In this document: positions 25,453 to 35,674 of the stretch, one piece after another
How the letters are laid out: each line of letters begins with the position of its first letter
Position numbering within the stretch: the stretch's first letter is position 1
Assembly (NCBI RefSeq): GCF_002116905.1
Contig: NZ_CP015118.1
Coordinates: 5,766,001-5,830,000 of the forward strand
From: Piscinibacter gummiphilus
Lineage (GTDB): Bacteria > Pseudomonadota > Gammaproteobacteria > Burkholderiales > Burkholderiaceae_C
Direction: 5' to 3'
Length of the DNA: 64,000 nt
Made by a program: the position numbers and the translations under genes
Notes under the pieces: generated by a model
What the model was told of the DNA's origin: nothing
The model's database searches: none
Seen by the model: the letters and a program-made list of their open reading frames with translations, nothing else

Positions 25453-25833
25453 TTATTCCTGCAGCGCGAGCTTGCAGTTGGCGACCACCTTGCCCTTCGC
25501 GGTCACCACCTCGTTCTCCAGCACCACCGACCGCACATCCGTCCCCACGCTCTGCGCGAGCTTCTGCGTGGCCTCGACCACGCAGGTCTGCTTGATGTCG
25601 GCGACGGTCTGGTTGTCCTTGCCGATGTAGGAGTGCGTGATGACCGGCTTGTCCTTGCCGGTGCCTGCCGCGCCACGCGCCTGCTGGATCAGGTCCTTCG
25701 CGGCCGCCTGCTCCTTCGCGGTCTCGGCGGCCTTGCGGGCGGCCTCGATCTCGGAGGGCATCGTCACGCTGACACAGCCGCCGAGCAGCAGGCCCAGCAG
25801 CGCGGGCGTCACGATCTTGGTCATCACGTTCAT
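25453..25833 (-). CDS. Small lipoprotein of unknown function
   Basis: A 126-residue protein with a lipoprotein signal (PALLGLLLGGC, lipobox LGGC near residue 20). The mature part begins with an Ala/Lys-rich helix (about 26-55), then a short domain ending TAKGKVVANCKLALQE with two Cys (QTCVVEAT and ANCKL) that could form a disulphide. No family recognised. The ATG at 25833 has AGGAA 10 nt upstream. It lies 43 nt downstream of topB on the same strand. Confidence 0.72.
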   Translation of the reverse strand: MNVMTKIVTPALLGLLLGGCVSVTMPSEIEAARKAAETAKEQAAAKDLIQQARGAAGTGKDKPVITHSYIGKDNQTVADIKQTCVVEATQKLAQSVGTDVRSVVLENEVVTAKGKVVANCKLALQE

Positions 25834-25876
25834 GGTCTTGTTGTTCCTGTGCATGGTCACGGGCGCGGCACCCCGG

Positions 25877-28465
25877 TCAAGCCGCTTTCTTGGCGGCCGT
25901 CTTGGCCGCAGTCTTCTTCGCCGCCGGTGGCTTCGCGGCCCGCGGCTGGAATTCGAAGCTCACCTTGCCTTCCTTCTTGTCGAACGCGAGGAACGCCTTG
26001 AACTTGCGGCGCGTCTTGTTCGACACGAAATTCTCCAGCAGGTCGGTCTTGCCGGTCTCGAGCAGCTTGGTCATCTGCTCGCGGATCACCGGCTGCTGCA
26101 GGATGATCTTGCCGGTCTTGAAGTCGCAGGTGACCTTCGCGCCCACGCTGTGCTCGCACACGTAGTTCGCGCCGTGTTCGTACACGTGGCCCTGGCACTT
26201 CGGGCACGGGCCCAGCGACTGCTGGTCGGAGAAGTCGACCGGTTCGCCGGACTCGCCGTCCTTCTTGGCGTCCTCGCCGAAGTCGAACTCGAGCTTCCAG
26301 TTCTTGATCTCGTCGTCGAACGTCAGCTTGAGCTCGGCCGTGAACGGCCAGCCGGCCTTCGAGCGGAAGCCCTCGAGCGGGCCGATGCGCTTGTTCGCGA
26401 GGAACTGCTCCACCTCGTCGAGCTCGAAGCTGCGGCCGCCCGGAATCTTGCCGATCGAGAAGCCGCAGCCCTCGCTCGCGCCGTCGGCGCCGGTGCAGGT
26501 GAAGCGGCGGTAGTTCTCCTTGACCACGCCACCGCAGTTCGGGCACGGGGTCTTGAGCGTGGCGTAGTCGCCGGGGATGGTGTCGCGGTCGTATTCCTTG
26601 GCCTTCGCGACGATGCGCTCCGTCATGGCGGCGATCTCGGCCATGAAGCGCTCGCGGCTCAGGCGGCCCTTTTCCATCTCGGACAGCTGGTGCTCCCAGT
26701 TGCCGGTGAGTTCGGGCTTGGTGAGGTCTTCCACGCCGAGGCCGCGCAGCAGCGTGGTCAGCTGGAAGGCCTTCGCGGTGGGGATCAGCTCGCGGCCGTC
26801 GCGGATGATGTACTTCTCGAGGATCAGGCCTTCGATGATGGCCGCGCGCGTGGCCGGGGTGCCGAGGCCCTTCTCCTGCATGGCCTCGCGCAGTTCGTCG
26901 TCGTCGATCAGCTTGCCGGCGCCTTCCATCGCGCTCAGCAGCGTGGCTTCCGAGTAGCGCGCCGGCGGCTTGGTCTTCTGCGCGTTGAGGTCCACGCTTT
27001 CGGCGCGCACCTTCTCGCCCGGCTCCACGGCCACGAGGTTGGCGTCGTCCTCCTGCACCTCGCGGCCGTACACGGCCAGCCAGCCCGGCTTGACCATCAC
27101 CTTGCCGTTGGTCTGGAAGCTGTGCGACTTGCCCGCGGCCTCCACCGTGCTGATGCGCGTGGTGACCAGGAACTCGGCCGACGGGTAGAACACCGCGAGG
27201 AAGCGCTTGACGACCATGTCGTACAGCTTGGCCTCGATCTCGGTGAGGCTCTTCGGGGCCTGCAGCGTGGGGATGATGGCGAAGTGGTCCGACACCTTCG
27301 CGTTGTCGAAGATGCGCTTGTTCGGCTTGACGTAGCCTTCCTTCACGGCCTTGCGCGCATGCGCGGCCAGCGCCTGCAGCGGACCGGGCAGGTCCTCCGT
27401 GGCGAGCATCTCCATGGTCTGCTTGACCACCGGCACGTAGTCCTCCGGCAGCGCCTTGCTGTCGGTACGGGGGTAGGTCAGCACCTTGTGCTTCTCGTAC
27501 AGGGCCTGGGCCAGCGACAGCGTGGTCTTGGCCGAGAAGCCGAAGCGCGAGTTGGCCTCGCGCTGCAGGCTGGTCAGGTCGTACAGCTGCGGGGCGCTCT
27601 GCGTGCTGGGCTTCGATTCCTCGGTGACCGAGGCGGGCTGGCCGCGCGAGGCGTCGGCGATGGCCTTGGCATCGGCCTCGTTCCACACGCGGTCGGCGCG
27701 CAGCTCGGGGTCGTCGGGGTTCTTCTTCCACTTCGGGTCGAACCACTTGCCGTCGTACTCGCCGGCCTGCGCGGCGAACGTGGCCTTGATTTCCCAGTAG
27801 TCGCGCGAGACGTGGCGGCGGATCTTCTCTTCACGCTCCACCACGATGGACAGCGTGGGCGTCTGCACGCGGCCCACGGTGGTCAGGAAGAAGCCGCCGT
27901 CGCGCGAGTTGAACGCGGTCATGGCGCGCGTGCCGTTGATGCCCACGAGCCAGTCGGCCTCGGAGCGGCAGCGCGCGGCGTCGGCGAGCGGCAGCATCTG
28001 CTGGTCGGTGCGCAGGTTCTCGAAGCCCTCGCGGATGGCCGCGGGCGTCATGCTCTGCAGCCACAGGCGCTTGACCGGGTGCTTGCTCTTGCTGTGCTGC
28101 TGGATGAGCCGGAAGATCAGTTCGCCCTCGCGGCCCGCGTCACACGCGTTGACGAGTTCGGAGACGTCCTTGCGCTTGACGAGCTTGACGATGGCGTTCA
28201 GCCGCCCCTTGCTCTTGTCGATGGGATTCAGCTCGAAGTGCGGCGGGATGACCGGCAGGTTCGCGAAGCTCCACTTGCCCCGCTTCACGTCGTACTCCTC
28301 CGGCGCCTTGATCTCGAGCAGGTGGCCGACGGCCGAGGTGACGAGGTGGTGCTCGCCTTCGAAGTACTCGTCGTGCTTCTCGAACTTGCCGGCAACAGGG
28401 GTCAGCGCGCGCACGATGTCCTGCGCGACGGAAGGCTTCTCGGCAATGATGAGGGTCTTGCTCAT
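25877..28465 (-). CDS. topB: DNA topoisomerase III
   Basis: An 862-residue type IA topoisomerase. TOPRIM domain at the start (IIAEKPSVAQDI) with the metal triad DAGREGE near residues 108-114. The nucleophilic Tyr is in LTYPRTDSK near residue 330. Two zinc-ribbon motifs follow in the C-terminal third (CPNCGG..CTGADG..CGF and CPKCQG..CEH), then a Lys/Ala-rich DNA-binding tail (AAKKTAAKTAAKKAA). It decatenates DNA and resolves recombination intermediates. It diverges from the SET-domain gene. Confidence 0.95.
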   Translation of the reverse strand: MSKTLIIAEKPSVAQDIVRALTPVAGKFEKHDEYFEGEHHLVTSAVGHLLEIKAPEEYDVKRGKWSFANLPVIPPHFELNPIDKSKGRLNAIVKLVKRKDVSELVNACDAGREGELIFRLIQQHSKSKHPVKRLWLQSMTPAAIREGFENLRTDQQMLPLADAARCRSEADWLVGINGTRAMTAFNSRDGGFFLTTVGRVQTPTLSIVVEREEKIRRHVSRDYWEIKATFAAQAGEYDGKWFDPKWKKNPDDPELRADRVWNEADAKAIADASRGQPASVTEESKPSTQSAPQLYDLTSLQREANSRFGFSAKTTLSLAQALYEKHKVLTYPRTDSKALPEDYVPVVKQTMEMLATEDLPGPLQALAAHARKAVKEGYVKPNKRIFDNAKVSDHFAIIPTLQAPKSLTEIEAKLYDMVVKRFLAVFYPSAEFLVTTRISTVEAAGKSHSFQTNGKVMVKPGWLAVYGREVQEDDANLVAVEPGEKVRAESVDLNAQKTKPPARYSEATLLSAMEGAGKLIDDDELREAMQEKGLGTPATRAAIIEGLILEKYIIRDGRELIPTAKAFQLTTLLRGLGVEDLTKPELTGNWEHQLSEMEKGRLSRERFMAEIAAMTERIVAKAKEYDRDTIPGDYATLKTPCPNCGGVVKENYRRFTCTGADGASEGCGFSIGKIPGGRSFELDEVEQFLANKRIGPLEGFRSKAGWPFTAELKLTFDDEIKNWKLEFDFGEDAKKDGESGEPVDFSDQQSLGPCPKCQGHVYEHGANYVCEHSVGAKVTCDFKTGKIILQQPVIREQMTKLLETGKTDLLENFVSNKTRRKFKAFLAFDKKEGKVSFEFQPRAAKPPAAKKTAAKTAAKKAA

Positions 28466-28586
28466 GGCTCTTTCTGATGCAAACGCCGACCCGGTCGGCG
28501 TGTCTCTCTACAATCGAGGCTTGTGTGCGTGTATACGCACGCGCGCCGCAGGCGCACGCACGCTCATGCGCGCACCTACGATTTCA
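28466..28586. promoter_or_regulatory. Divergent topB / SET-gene control region with stacked palindromes
   Basis: Three inverted repeats lie in 121 bp: CGCCGAC-CCG-GTCGGCG at 28484-28500, GTGCGT-GTAT-ACGCAC at 28525-28540 and GCGCC-GCA-GGCGC at 28543-28555. TACAAT at 28509-28514 is a good -10 for the plus strand, placing its start site near the second palindrome. The -35 is not recognisable. Confidence 0.5.
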
Positions 28587-29111
28587 ATGTACCCAAAGAC
28601 GATGATGACGCAAGCCCGCGCCGCCAAGACCCCGAAAAACCGCATTTCCGCCGCCGCCCCCACGTCAGGGCGCCGAATCCAGGTCCGTCAGTCGGGAGTC
28701 CACGGCCGCGGGGTCTTCGCCGTCGCCGAGATTCTCCCCGGTGACACGGTCATCGAGTACAAGGGCGAGGTCATCACCTGGCCCGAGGCGTTGCGGCGCC
28801 ACCCGCACGACCCGAGCCAGCCGAACCATACCTTCTATTTCCACGTCGACGAGGAACACGTCATCGACGGGAACGTCCAGGGCAACTCCGCCCGCTGGAT
28901 CAACCACGCCTGCGATCCCAACTGCGAGGCCGACGAGGTCGACGGCCGGGTGTTCATCAAGGCGCTGCGCCCCATCCTGCCCGGCGAGGAGCTGTTCTAC
29001 GACTACGGCCTCGTGATCGACCAGAAGTACACGAAGAAGCTGAAGAAGGAATTCGAGTGCCGCTGCGGCACCGACACCTGCCGCGGCACCATGCTCGCCC
29101 CGAAACGCTGA
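28587..29111 (+). CDS. SET-domain protein (putative lysine methyltransferase) with post-SET motif
   Basis: About 174 residues. After a basic N-terminal tail of 30-35 residues (KTPKNRISAAAPTSGRRI), the SET core shows GVHGRGVFA, VIEYKGEVI, the SAM/active-site RWINHACDPNCEAD and LFYDYG, then the post-SET Cys cluster ECRCGTDTCRG. These are the elements used for SAM binding and lysine methylation. Bacterial members methylate ribosomal or DNA-binding proteins in the few studied cases. The target is unknown; the basic tail suggests nucleic-acid or ribosome contact. Start could be 28587, 28602 or 28605; none has a clear ribosome site. birA follows after 16 nt. Confidence 0.85.
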   Translation: MYPKTMMTQARAAKTPKNRISAAAPTSGRRIQVRQSGVHGRGVFAVAEILPGDTVIEYKGEVITWPEALRRHPHDPSQPNHTFYFHVDEEHVIDGNVQGNSARWINHACDPNCEADEVDGRVFIKALRPILPGEELFYDYGLVIDQKYTKKLKKEFECRCGTDTCRGTMLAPKR

Positions 29112-29127
29112 CCCGCCCGCCCCGCCC

Positions 29128-30042
29128 ATGACCCTCCTGTGGAATGCCGAATCGCTCTGGGAAGAACTCGAGCCGCTGCTGCCCGGGCTGAGCATCGAGG
29201 TGGTCCCGCAGACCGCCTCCACCAACACCACGCTGCTCGAGCGCGCCCGCGCGCTGGGTGAGGACGACACCACCCTCGCCCAGGTGCGCCGCAGCCGCGA
29301 GAGCGCCGCGTTCGGCCGGCGCGCGGCCGACGTGCTGCCCTGCCTGCTCGTCGCCGAGCACCAGACCGGTGGCCGGGGCCGCATGGGGCGCACCTGGTCG
29401 TCGGCCCGGGGGGCGTCGCTGACGTTTTCCCTGTCGCTGCCGATGGGCAACGTCGACTGGTCGGGGCTCTCGCTCGCCGTGGGCGTGGCGCTGGCCGACG
29501 CCATCGAGCCGCGGCCCGCGGCCGCCGGCCCGCGCGTGGGCCTCAAGTGGCCCAACGACCTGTGGCTGCTCGACCGCCAGACGCCCGAGGCCCTCAGCGG
29601 CCGCAAGCTCGGCGGCATCCTGATCGAGTCCACCACGGTCGGGCGCAACCGGCTCGCGGTGATCGGCGTCGGCCTGAACGTGCTGCCGCTGCCTGCGGGC
29701 ACCCCGGCGGAACTCACGACCGGCTACGCCTGCCTCGACGAACTCGACCCCGGCATCAGCGCCCCGGCCGCGCTCGGCCGCATCGCCCGGCCGCTGGTGG
29801 ACGCCCTCGTGGCCTTCCAGCGCGACGGCTTCCCCGCGTTCATGGAGCGGTTCGCCGCGCGCGACCTGCTGCGCGGCCGCGCGGTCACCACCACCCTCGC
29901 CGACCTGCCCGAAGGTGTCGCCCAGGGCATCGCGCCGTCCGGCGCACTGCTCGTGCTGACGCCGCAGGGCACCGTGCGCGACGTCGCCAGCGGCGAGGTC
30001 AGCGTGCGCCTCCAGGGAGCGGCCGAGGACGCCCCGTGCTGA
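29128..30042 (+). CDS. birA: Biotin--[acetyl-CoA carboxylase] ligase
   Basis: A 304-residue group I biotin protein ligase without the N-terminal DNA-binding domain, so it is a pure enzyme. Motifs: STNTTLL near residue 31, the biotinyl-AMP loop GGRGRMGRTW near 83, KWPNDLW near 137 and KLGGILIES near 155. There is an insertion around residues 45-70 (TTLAQVRRSRESAAFGRRAAD) and in NDLWLLDRQTPEALSG compared with the compact E. coli catalytic core. It overlaps the next gene by 7 nt. Confidence 0.93.
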   Translation: MTLLWNAESLWEELEPLLPGLSIEVVPQTASTNTTLLERARALGEDDTTLAQVRRSRESAAFGRRAADVLPCLLVAEHQTGGRGRMGRTWSSARGASLTFSLSLPMGNVDWSGLSLAVGVALADAIEPRPAAAGPRVGLKWPNDLWLLDRQTPEALSGRKLGGILIESTTVGRNRLAVIGVGLNVLPLPAGTPAELTTGYACLDELDPGISAPAALGRIARPLVDALVAFQRDGFPAFMERFAARDLLRGRAVTTTLADLPEGVAQGIAPSGALLVLTPQGTVRDVASGEVSVRLQGAAEDAPC

Positions 30043-30713
30043 GGCTGCTGGTCCTGCTCCTCGTGATCGCCAACGCCGCGTTCTACGGCTGGCGCCAGGG
30101 CTGGCTCGACGACCTCGTGGGCGTGCGCGCCCAGGGCGACCGCGAACCCGGCCGCCTCGCGCTGCAGGTGGAACCGCAGCGCGTGCGGGTGCTGTCCACG
30201 GGGCCCGCCAAGGGCGGCACCACGACGGCCGTGGCGGCCGCCGAAGCCCCCACGGTGTGCCTCGAGGTGGGCCCGTACACGGCCGCCCAGCTGGGCCCGG
30301 CCCAGTCGGCGATCGCCGGTGTCGTGCCGCCCGAGCGCATCGAGGACGCACGCCACGAGACCCCGGCGGCCTGGATCGTCTTCATGGGCCCGTACACCGA
30401 CGCGGACACCCGGCGCAAGAAGGTCGACGAGTTGCGCCGGCTCAAGGTCACCTCCGAGGAGGTCCGCCAGGTGCCCGAACTGGGCGATGGCCTGGCGCTG
30501 GGCCGTTTCGACAACCGTGCGGCCGCCGAACGTGCGCTGGCCGACGTCACCACGAAGGGCGTGCGCACCGCGCGCCTCGCCCAGCTGGTGCCGCCGGTGG
30601 TGACCCACACGCTGCGCATCGCGGCCGTGTCGCCGGAGCTGCAGCAGCAGCTGGTGGCGCTTCAGGTGCCGGGGCTGGCGGGGAAGAGCTTCGCGGCCTG
30701 CGCGCGCCCATGA
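30036..30713 (+). CDS. SPOR-domain membrane protein
   Basis: A 225-residue protein. One membrane segment at residues 1-16 (LRLLVLLLVIANAAFYGW) with the rest outside the cytoplasm. The C-terminal part (about 75-150) has the SPOR pattern CLEVGPYTAAQLGPAQ and AWIVFMGPYTDADTRRKKVDEL, which binds glycan strands lacking peptides at the division site. The GTG at 30036 is the only in-frame start before the membrane segment, has GAGGA 6 nt upstream, and overlaps birA by 7 nt. A terminator follows. Probably a cell-envelope or division accessory protein. Confidence 0.8.
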   Translation: MLRLLVLLLVIANAAFYGWRQGWLDDLVGVRAQGDREPGRLALQVEPQRVRVLSTGPAKGGTTTAVAAAEAPTVCLEVGPYTAAQLGPAQSAIAGVVPPERIEDARHETPAAWIVFMGPYTDADTRRKKVDELRRLKVTSEEVRQVPELGDGLALGRFDNRAAAERALADVTTKGVRTARLAQLVPPVVTHTLRIAAVSPELQQQLVALQVPGLAGKSFAACARP

Positions 30714-30715
30714 AA

Positions 30716-30743
30716 AACGGCTCCTGAAAAGGAGCCGTTCTTC
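30716..30743 (+). terminator. Intrinsic terminator after the SPOR gene
   Basis: AACGGCTCC (30716-30724), loop TGAAAA, GGAGCCGTT (30731-30739), then TCTT. It starts 3 nt after the stop codon. Confidence 0.8.
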
Positions 30744-30748
30744 CATCC

Positions 30749-30810
30749 GTCATCCCGGCGAACGCCGGGATCCACTGCTGGCAGTGGGCCCCGGCTTCCG
30801 CCAGGGTGAC
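30749..30810. repeat. REP-like inverted repeat element (copy 3)
   Basis: GTCATCCCGGCGAACGCCGG opens the left arm with the same core as copy 1; the right arm GGGCCCCGGCTTCCGCCAGGG has diverged. It lies between the convergent SPOR and gap genes, just after the terminator. Confidence 0.75.
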
Positions 30811-30818
30811 AGCGTCGC

Positions 30819-31817
30819 TTACTTGGAGACGACGCGCGCCATCTCGAGCACCTTGTTCGAGTAGCCCCATTCGTTGTCGTACCACGACACGAGCTTCACG
30901 AACGTGCTGTCGAGGGCGATGCCGGCCTCGGCGTCGAAGATCGAGGTGCGGGCGTCGCCGCGGAAGTCGGTGGCGACCACCTTGTCTTCCGTGTAGCCCA
31001 GCACGCCCTTCAGCGCGCCTTCGGACTGGGCCTTGAACTCGGCGCAGATGTCCTTGTAGCTGGCTTCCTTGACGAGTTCGACGGTCAGGTCGACCACCGA
31101 GACGTCGGACGTGGGCACGCGGAACGACATGCCGGTCAGCTTCTTGTTCAGCTCGGGAATCACGACACCCACGGCCTTGGCCGCGCCCGTGCTCGACGGG
31201 ATGATGTTCTCGAGGATGCCGCGGCCGCCGCGCCAGTCCTTGTTCGACGGGCCGTCGACGGTCTTCTGCGTGGCCGTGGCGGCGTGCACCGTGGTCATCA
31301 GGCCGCGCTTGATGCCCCACTTGTCGTTCAGCACCTTGGCGAGCGGCGCCAGGCAGTTCGTGGTGCACGAGGCGTTCGAGATGATGGCCTCGCCCTTGTA
31401 CGTCTCGTGGTTCACGCCGTAGACGAACATCGGGGTGTCGTCCTTCGACGGGGCCGACAGGATGACCTTCTTCGCGCCGGCGGCCAGGTGCTTCTCGGCG
31501 GTTTCCTTCGTCAGGAACAGGCCGGTGGACTCGACGACCACGTCGGCGCCGACCTCGCCCCACTTCAGCTCGGCCGGATCCTTGACCGCGGTCAGGCGGA
31601 TCTTCTTGCCGTTGACGATCAGCGTGTTGCCGTCGACGGAGACTTCACCGTCGAAGCGGCCGTGCACCGAGTCGTACTGCAGCATGTACGCGAGGTAGTC
31701 GGGTTCCAGCAGGTCGTTGATCGCGACGATCTCCACGTCCTTGAAGTTCTTCACGGCGGCGCGGAACACCATGCGGCCGATGCGGCCGAAACCGTTGATA
31801 CCGATCTTGATCGTCAT
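30819..31817 (-). CDS. gap: Glyceraldehyde-3-phosphate dehydrogenase, type I
   Basis: A 332-residue NAD-dependent enzyme of glycolysis and gluconeogenesis. NAD-binding GINGFGRIGRMVFR at residues 5-18, the catalytic Cys in SNASCTTNCLAP near residue 151, the paired His in the next domain (TTVHAATATQK), and the C-terminal SWYDNEWGYS. The ATG at 31817 has AGGAGA 6-7 nt upstream. It is 90 nt downstream of tkt on the same strand; the pair is typical of a central-carbon operon (with pgk or fba often next, not seen here). Confidence 0.96.
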   Translation of the reverse strand: MTIKIGINGFGRIGRMVFRAAVKNFKDVEIVAINDLLEPDYLAYMLQYDSVHGRFDGEVSVDGNTLIVNGKKIRLTAVKDPAELKWGEVGADVVVESTGLFLTKETAEKHLAAGAKKVILSAPSKDDTPMFVYGVNHETYKGEAIISNASCTTNCLAPLAKVLNDKWGIKRGLMTTVHAATATQKTVDGPSNKDWRGGRGILENIIPSSTGAAKAVGVVIPELNKKLTGMSFRVPTSDVSVVDLTVELVKEASYKDICAEFKAQSEGALKGVLGYTEDKVVATDFRGDARTSIFDAEAGIALDSTFVKLVSWYDNEWGYSNKVLEMARVVSK

Positions 31818-31907
31818 GTCTACTCTCCTGGGTGAGGTCGATTGAAAGAAAGAGGTCGTTGGACCCACGTCAGCCCCCGCGGCGGGTGGCCACGGGGGTG
31901 ATGTCTG

Positions 31908-33941
<2,034 letters not shown>

Positions 33942-34010
33942 GCGGTTCCTGCAGGGGGGCGGTGGGGGAAAACCCCGCATTTTACCGGTCCGGGCGAACC
34001 ACCCGGAATT

Positions 34011-34415
34011 TCAGGGCCGGTCGCCCTCCAGCAACGCCTTCAAGGCCTCGAGGTCCTGGCGGACGTGCGCCACGTCCTTCGCGTGGGCCTCGGCCCCGAC
34101 ACCCTCGGTCTGGAACACCGTGAACACGAAAAGGCAGCCCTCGGCGTTCGGCACCACGCGGAACGGGTTGTGGAAGCGTGTGCCATCGGGCAGCTCGACC
34201 TCGTGGTCGAGGACACCGAACAGGTTCTCCGGCGCCATCTCCACGGCCACGGGCCCCATCGGCGACTGCGTGATCCAGCGGCCGTGCTCGAACGCGATGC
34301 CGCTCGACAGGCCCGAGGCCCACGACGGCAGGTTGTCGGGATGGCGCGCGTAGTCGTAGGCGCGGTGCCACGGCACGCGGGCCGAGACGGTGACGGTGGT
34401 GGAAGGCCAGGTCAT
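34011..34415 (-). CDS. SRPBCC (START-like) family protein
   Basis: A 134-residue single-domain protein. The pattern TVTVSARVPWHRAYDYARHPDNLPSWASG is the classic SRPBCC opening, followed by strands ending in the long C-terminal helix HVRQDLEALKALLE. The fold has a hydrophobic cavity for a lipid or aromatic ligand, but ligand and function are unknown. The ribosome site AAGGAGG sits 7 nt before the ATG. It is divergent from speH with only 28 bp between start codons. Confidence 0.85.
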   Translation of the reverse strand: MTWPSTTVTVSARVPWHRAYDYARHPDNLPSWASGLSSGIAFEHGRWITQSPMGPVAVEMAPENLFGVLDHEVELPDGTRFHNPFRVVPNAEGCLFVFTVFQTEGVGAEAHAKDVAHVRQDLEALKALLEGDRP

Positions 34416-34443
34416 GGAGGATCCTCCTTGATAATCGTGCGAC
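34416..34443. promoter_or_regulatory. 28-bp divergent start region with palindromic Shine-Dalgarno
   Basis: GGAGGATCCTCC at 34416-34427 is a perfect palindrome and includes the ribosome site of the minus-strand SRPBCC gene. GATAAT at 34431-34436 lies 7 nt before the speH ATG and may be its -10. Any promoter for either gene must overlap the other gene or these 28 bp. Confidence 0.5.
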
Positions 34444-34809
34444 ATGAACGGACTGCACCTGACCGCCGACCTGCGCGACTGCGCCGCCCGCACGGCGGCC
34501 CTGACCGACATCGATGCGCTGCGCACGCTGTGCCTCGAGGCCGTGCGCGAGGCCGGGCTGACCCCGGTCGGGGAATTGTTCCACCGTTTCCCCGGTGCCG
34601 GCGGCGGCACCGGCGTTGTCCTTCTCGCCGAGTCGCACCTCGCGGTGCACACCTGGCCGGAGCTCGGCGCGGTCACGCTCGACGTCTACGTCTGCAACTT
34701 CGGCGCGGACAACACCCACCGCGCCCACACGCTGATGAACCACCTGCATGCCCACTTCGCGCCCGCGCGCGCCGAACGCCACGCCCTCGAACGAGGGACC
34801 GGGGCATGA
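34444..34809 (+). CDS. speH: S-adenosylmethionine decarboxylase proenzyme (short form)
   Basis: A 121-residue pyruvoyl enzyme precursor. The self-processing site is the Glu-Ser bond in LLAESHLAVHTWPE near residues 60-70, followed by VTLDVYVCNFG with the catalytic Cys. Length and motifs fit the class 1b/SpeH type. It makes decarboxylated AdoMet, the aminopropyl donor for spermidine. No classical speE is adjacent; a membrane-type SpeE-like gene lies 5 kb downstream on the other strand. No strong ribosome site is seen. The stop overlaps murU by 4 nt. Confidence 0.92.
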   Translation: MNGLHLTADLRDCAARTAALTDIDALRTLCLEAVREAGLTPVGELFHRFPGAGGGTGVVLLAESHLAVHTWPELGAVTLDVYVCNFGADNTHRAHTLMNHLHAHFAPARAERHALERGTGA

Positions 34810-35543
34810 CCACGCCGCTCAGGGCCATCGTGCTCGCGGCCGGCCGCGGCAACCGCATGCGCCCGCTCACCGACCACACGCCCAAGCCGCTGCTGCCGGT
34901 GCACGGCAAGCCGCTGATCCAGTGGCACCTCGAGGCGCTCGCGCGCGACGGCGTGCGCGAGGTGGTGGTCAACACCGCGTGGCTCGAAGACCAGATCCCC
35001 GCCGCACTCGGCGACGGCTCGCGCTTCGGCCTCACGATCCGCTATTCGATGGAAGGCCGCGACCACGGCGACGCGCTCGAGACCGCGGGCGGCATCGCGA
35101 AGGCCCTGCCCTGGCTCGCCGACGGTCCGGACGATGCGTTCTGGGTCGTCTCGGGCGACATCTTCTGCCCGGGTTTCCGCTTCGACGCGGCCACCGGCGC
35201 CGCGTTCGCCGCGGGCGACCGGCTCGCCCACCTGTGGCTCGTGCCCAACCCGCCGTTCCACCCGAAGGGCGACTTCGGCCTCGGGGACGACGGCTTCGGC
35301 CTCGCCGACGGCGCGGGCCCGGACGGCCGCACGTGGACCTACTCCAACCTCGCGCTGTGCCGCGCCTCGCTGTGCGCGCACCTCGCGGCCGGCACGCGGG
35401 CGCCGCTCGGGCCGCTGCTGTTCGACGGCATGCGGCAGCACCGCATCACCGCCGAGGTGTACGGCGGCGCCTGGGAGAACGTCGGCACGCCCGAGCAGCT
35501 CGCCGCGCTCAATGCCCTGCCGCCGGATGGCTACACCTCGTAA
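34806..35543 (+). CDS. murU: Nucleotidyltransferase, MurU-like (N-acetylmuramate-1-phosphate uridylyltransferase)
   Basis: A 245-residue GT-A nucleotidyltransferase. NTP-binding signature IVLAAGRGNRMRPLT at residues 8-22, KPLLPVHGKPLI near 28, the metal-binding VVSGDIFCP near 118, and a C-terminal GGAWENVGTPEQL. This fits MurU of the peptidoglycan recycling route (with AmgK kinase), which is absent here, so a related sugar-1-phosphate role remains possible. ATGA overlap with speH suggests translational coupling with polyamine synthesis, which is an unusual pairing. Confidence 0.8.
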   Translation: MTTPLRAIVLAAGRGNRMRPLTDHTPKPLLPVHGKPLIQWHLEALARDGVREVVVNTAWLEDQIPAALGDGSRFGLTIRYSMEGRDHGDALETAGGIAKALPWLADGPDDAFWVVSGDIFCPGFRFDAATGAAFAAGDRLAHLWLVPNPPFHPKGDFGLGDDGFGLADGAGPDGRTWTYSNLALCRASLCAHLAAGTRAPLGPLLFDGMRQHRITAEVYGGAWENVGTPEQLAALNALPPDGYTS

Positions 35544-35674
35544 AGAATTGAGTCTTCCGAACCACAGATCCGCCGGTTGAAATCGACGCCAGGCCGCCCC
35601 GGACGCCGCCGGCGGCGGACGGGCCGGCGCACCCCCTATCCCGCCGCCATCCTTCTTGGTACCGTGGCACCCTG

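Noticed and set aside
31818..31907. Terminator between tkt and gap
   Set aside because: A CCCCCG..CGGGGG stem can form but no T-run follows on the minus strand; the genes are more likely co-transcribed.
33989..34007. Terminator after the SRPBCC gene
   Set aside because: A 6-bp TCCGGG/CCCGGA stem is there, but without a T-run and with a 7-nt loop it is not convincing.
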